Program-made: the position numbers and the translations under genes
Shown: positions 61,571-64,000 of the stretch, piece by piece
How the letters are laid out: each line of letters begins with the position of its first letter
Position numbering within the stretch: the first letter of the stretch is position 1
The notes under the pieces: generated by a model
Database searches by the model: none
Seen by the model: the letters and a program-made list of their open reading frames with translations, nothing else
What the model was told of the DNA's origin: nothing
Assembly (NCBI RefSeq): GCF_018130065.1
Contig: NZ_JAFCME010000003.1
Span: 192,501 to 256,500, forward strand
DNA from: Bradyrhizobium sp. AUGA SZCCT0158
GTDB lineage: Bacteria; Pseudomonadota; Alphaproteobacteria; Rhizobiales; Xanthobacteraceae
Direction: 5' to 3'
DNA: 64,000 nt

Positions 61571-63352
61571 ATGCTCGACAAGACGGACGATATTTCGGTG
61601 GCCGCCGACAACTGGCTTGCGCAGTTCGAGGAGGCGCTGGCGAAATCCGATAGCGGCCTGCTGAAGACGCTGTTTCACGCCGACAGCCATTGGCGCGACG
61701 TGCTGGCGTTGAGCTGGAACATCCAGACCGTCAACGGCGCGGACGCGATCCTGAAAGAGTTGAGCGTGCACGCACCGGCCGCCGGCCCTGTTGGATTTAC
61801 GGTGGATCCCAACCGCGCCGCCCCCCGCAAGGTGATGCGCGCGGGCACCAACGCAATCGAGGCAATCTTCAAGTTCGAGACCAGGGTCGGGCGCGGCAGC
61901 GGCATCATCCGCCTGATTCCGGATGCCGACAATGTCCTGAAGGCCTGGACGCTGCTGACCGAGCTTGGCGAGCTCAAGGGCTTTGAAGAGCAGATCGGCG
62001 TCGCGCGGCCACGTGGCAACGCCTATTCGCGCGACTTCCGCGGCCCCAACTGGCTCGACCTGCGCAAGGCCTCCGCCGGCTATGCCGAACACGATCCGAC
62101 CGTGCTGGTGATCGGCGGCGGACAATCCGGCCTCTCGATCGCGGCGCGGCTGAAGCAATTGAACGTCGATACGCTGATCGTCGATCGCGAGAAACGCATC
62201 GGCGACAACTGGCGCAAGCGCTACCACGCGCTGACGCTGCATAATCAAGTGCAGGTCAACCACCTGCCCTACATGCTTTTCCCGCCGAACTGGCCGACCT
62301 ACATCCCGAAGGACAAGCTCGCCAACTGGTTCGAGGCCTATGTCGAAGCCATGGAGTTGAACTTCTGGACCGAGACCGAATTCGAGGGCGGCAGCTACGA
62401 CGAGAAGGAACAACGCTGGACCGTGACGCTGCGCCGCGCCGACGGCAGCAAGCGCACCATGCAGCCGCGCCACGTGGTGCTTGCGACCGGCGTCAGCGGC
62501 ATCCCGAGCAAGCCCGACATTGCCGGCCTGAAGGATTTCAAGGGCAGCGTGATGCATTCCAGCCAGTACGACGATGGCGAGAACTGGAAGGGCAAGCGCG
62601 CGATCGTGGTCGGCACCGGCAACAGCGGCCACGACATCGCGCAAGACCTGCATTCGAGCGGCGCCCATGTCACGCTGTTTCAGCGCTCATCGACGCTGGT
62701 CGTCAGCATCGAACCCTCGGCGCAGCTGGTGTACGCGCCCTATAATGAGGGCACGCTCGAGGACAACGATCTGATCGCGACCTCGATGCCGTTGCAAGTC
62801 GCGCGGAAGAGCCACGCGCTGACCTGCGCGAAGTCGAAAGATCTCGACAAGGACCTGCTCGACGGGCTGCAACGCGCCGGCTTCAAGCTCGATTTCGGCG
62901 AGGACAATACCGGCTGGCAGTTCAAGTACCTCACCCGTGGCGGCGGTTATTACTTCAACGTCGGCTGCTCCGATTTGATCGTCAAAGGCGATATCGCTCT
63001 GAAGCAATTCGCCGATGTCGACGGTTTTGTAACTGACGGCGTCAAGATGAAGGACGGCGAGACCATCGCCGCCGATCTCGTCGTGCTGGCGACCGGCTAC
63101 AAGCGGCAGGAAGAGCTGGTGCGGCTGTTGTTCGGCGAAGCCGTCATGAACCGCGTCGGCACCATCTGGGGTTTTGGCGAGGGCCAGGAACTGCGCAACA
63201 TGTACACCCGCACCGGCCAGCCCGGCCTGTGGTTCATCGCCGGCGGCCTTGCGCAATGCCGCATCGGATCGAAGCATCTGGCGCTGCAGATCAAGGCGAT
63301 CGAGGAAGGGTTGCTGCCGCGCGGCGCGAAGCCGGCGGCGGGCGTCGCGTGA
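61571..63352 (+). CDS. Flavin-containing monooxygenase with N-terminal SnoaL-like domain
   Basis: Encodes 593 residues. Residues 1-150 look like an NTF2/SnoaL-like domain (LFHADSHWRDVLALSWNIQT). Then comes a two-dinucleotide monooxygenase: FAD motif VLVIGGGQSGLSIAARL near 177, family segment NHLPYMLFPPNWPTYIPKD, and NADP motif IVVGTGNSGHDIAQDL near 345. Such enzymes oxygenate amines, ketones or sulfides. It follows the DUF2855 gene by about 100 bases and precedes the NHL-repeat gene. Confidence 0.9.
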   Translation: MLDKTDDISVAADNWLAQFEEALAKSDSGLLKTLFHADSHWRDVLALSWNIQTVNGADAILKELSVHAPAAGPVGFTVDPNRAAPRKVMRAGTNAIEAIFKFETRVGRGSGIIRLIPDADNVLKAWTLLTELGELKGFEEQIGVARPRGNAYSRDFRGPNWLDLRKASAGYAEHDPTVLVIGGGQSGLSIAARLKQLNVDTLIVDREKRIGDNWRKRYHALTLHNQVQVNHLPYMLFPPNWPTYIPKDKLANWFEAYVEAMELNFWTETEFEGGSYDEKEQRWTVTLRRADGSKRTMQPRHVVLATGVSGIPSKPDIAGLKDFKGSVMHSSQYDDGENWKGKRAIVVGTGNSGHDIAQDLHSSGAHVTLFQRSSTLVVSIEPSAQLVYAPYNEGTLEDNDLIATSMPLQVARKSHALTCAKSKDLDKDLLDGLQRAGFKLDFGEDNTGWQFKYLTRGGGYYFNVGCSDLIVKGDIALKQFADVDGFVTDGVKMKDGETIAADLVVLATGYKRQEELVRLLFGEAVMNRVGTIWGFGEGQELRNMYTRTGQPGLWFIAGGLAQCRIGSKHLALQIKAIEEGLLPRGAKPAAGVA

Positions 63353-63381
63353 ATCACAGCTAACATCATGGGGGAATAAAC

Positions 63382-64000
63382 ATGCCGTCGATTCTCGGCT
63401 CGGGCGAACATCGCTATCGCGTGGTGGAGAACTGGGCGAAGCTGCCCGATGGCTGGAGCCTCTCCGACGTCGCTTCCGTCGCGGTCGACAGCCGCGACCG
63501 CATCTACGTCTTCAACCGCGGCGCCCATCCGATGGTGGTGCTGGATCGCGAGGGGAATTTCCTCAGGAGCTGGGGCGAAGGCCTGTTCAACCGCGCCCAC
63601 GGGCTGCACATCGACGCCGACGACAATCTCTATTGCACCGATGACGGCGACCACACCGTGCGCAAGTGCTCGGTCGACGGCAAGGTGCTGCTGACGATCG
63701 GCATCCCGAACCGCCCGAAGCCGTATATGAGCGGCGAGCCGTTCCACCGCTGCACCCATACGGCGCTGTCGCCGAAGGGCGAGATCTACGTCTCGGACGG
63801 CTACGGCAATGCCTGCGTCCATAAATACACGCCCGACGGCAAGCTGCTGAAGAGCTGGGGCGAGCCGGGTTCCGATCCCGGCCAGTTCAACATCGTCCAC
63901 AATATCGCTACCGATGTCGACGGCTTCGTCTACGTCGCCGACCGCGAGAACCATCGCGTGCAGGTGTTCGACGGCAACGGCAAATACGAGACCCAGTGGA
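63382..64000 (+). CDS. NHL-repeat protein, peptidyl-hydroxyglycine-lyase-like, 3' end missing
   Basis: The first 206 residues are visible; the frame is open at the window end. Each repeat has the NHL pattern: VASVAVDSRDRIYVFNRGAH, ENFL-type linker and then RAHGLHIDADDNLYCTDDGD, and again VYVADRENHRVQVFDGNG. This makes a beta-propeller; no signal peptide is seen. Proteins like it are annotated peptidyl-alpha-hydroxyglycine alpha-amidating lyase-like, but function here is unclear. ATG follows GGGGAATAAAC. Confidence 0.85.
   Translation, partial: MPSILGSGEHRYRVVENWAKLPDGWSLSDVASVAVDSRDRIYVFNRGAHPMVVLDREGNFLRSWGEGLFNRAHGLHIDADDNLYCTDDGDHTVRKCSVDGKVLLTIGIPNRPKPYMSGEPFHRCTHTALSPKGEIYVSDGYGNACVHKYTPDGKLLKSWGEPGSDPGQFNIVHNIATDVDGFVYVADRENHRVQVFDGNGKYETQW

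Overview
The window is a piece of high-GC alphaproteobacterial chromosome, most probably from Bradyrhizobium or a close relative (Nitrobacteraceae). This rests on gene content recognised by reading: a TlpA very like the Bradyrhizobium protein, DUF2125, TIGR02302 and DUF3551 proteins, a SAM-II riboswitch ahead of metX, the order ftsX-ftsE and lysA-lptM-argH-tlpA, and many palindromic intergenic repeats of the kind seen in that genus. No database search was run. No rRNA, tRNA or CRISPR array was seen.

Layout. 1-845: end of an M23 murein peptidase. 1073-6642: five-gene peptide-type ABC importer (two permeases, binding protein, two ATPases). 6640-10072: minus-strand island of lower GC coding a lipoprotein and two multidomain cell-wall hydrolases, followed by a decayed copy of a hydrolase. 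10354-14000: clpB and a MOSC protein. 14001-16800: a repeat-rich stretch with six small proteins. 16792-19887: a secreted protein, a cNMP-binding protein, a CHAP-type hydrolase and an alpha/beta hydrolase. 19980-22010: metX-metW under a SAM-II riboswitch. 22181-25118: chorismate mutase, hisC and tyrA-type genes. 25142-28934: an Ldh-family dehydrogenase, HutD, an amino-acid binding protein and an L,D-transpeptidase.

28970-31735 is the most unusual part. It holds three small peptides with nearly identical double-glycine leaders (two in tandem on the plus strand, one on the minus strand about 2 kb away). Each of the two transcription units has a CRP-type palindrome at almost exactly the same distance, 79-80 bases, before the first start codon. 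Between them lie a secreted cysteine-containing protein and two unknown small proteins. It looks like a small co-regulated bacteriocin/microcin-like regulon with no exporter in view.

31876-46464 returns to core chromosome: DUF2125, ChaC-like, a tandem GrlR-like protein, a YdcF-type protein, ftsX-ftsE, a zinc-ribbon DUF3426 protein, a CpdR-like receiver, TIGR02302, lysA, lptM and argH. 46593-55148 holds tlpA, 3-hydroxybutyryl-CoA dehydrogenase, etfB-etfA, PduO-type adenosyltransferase, YihY, a hybrid histidine kinase, gluQRS and an AlkA-type glycosylase. 55233-64000 is a catabolic block: a LysR regulator, nitronate monooxygenase, branched-chain-type binding protein, acyl-CoA synthetase, DUF2855 protein, flavin monooxygenase and the start of an NHL-repeat protein, all but the regulator on the plus strand.
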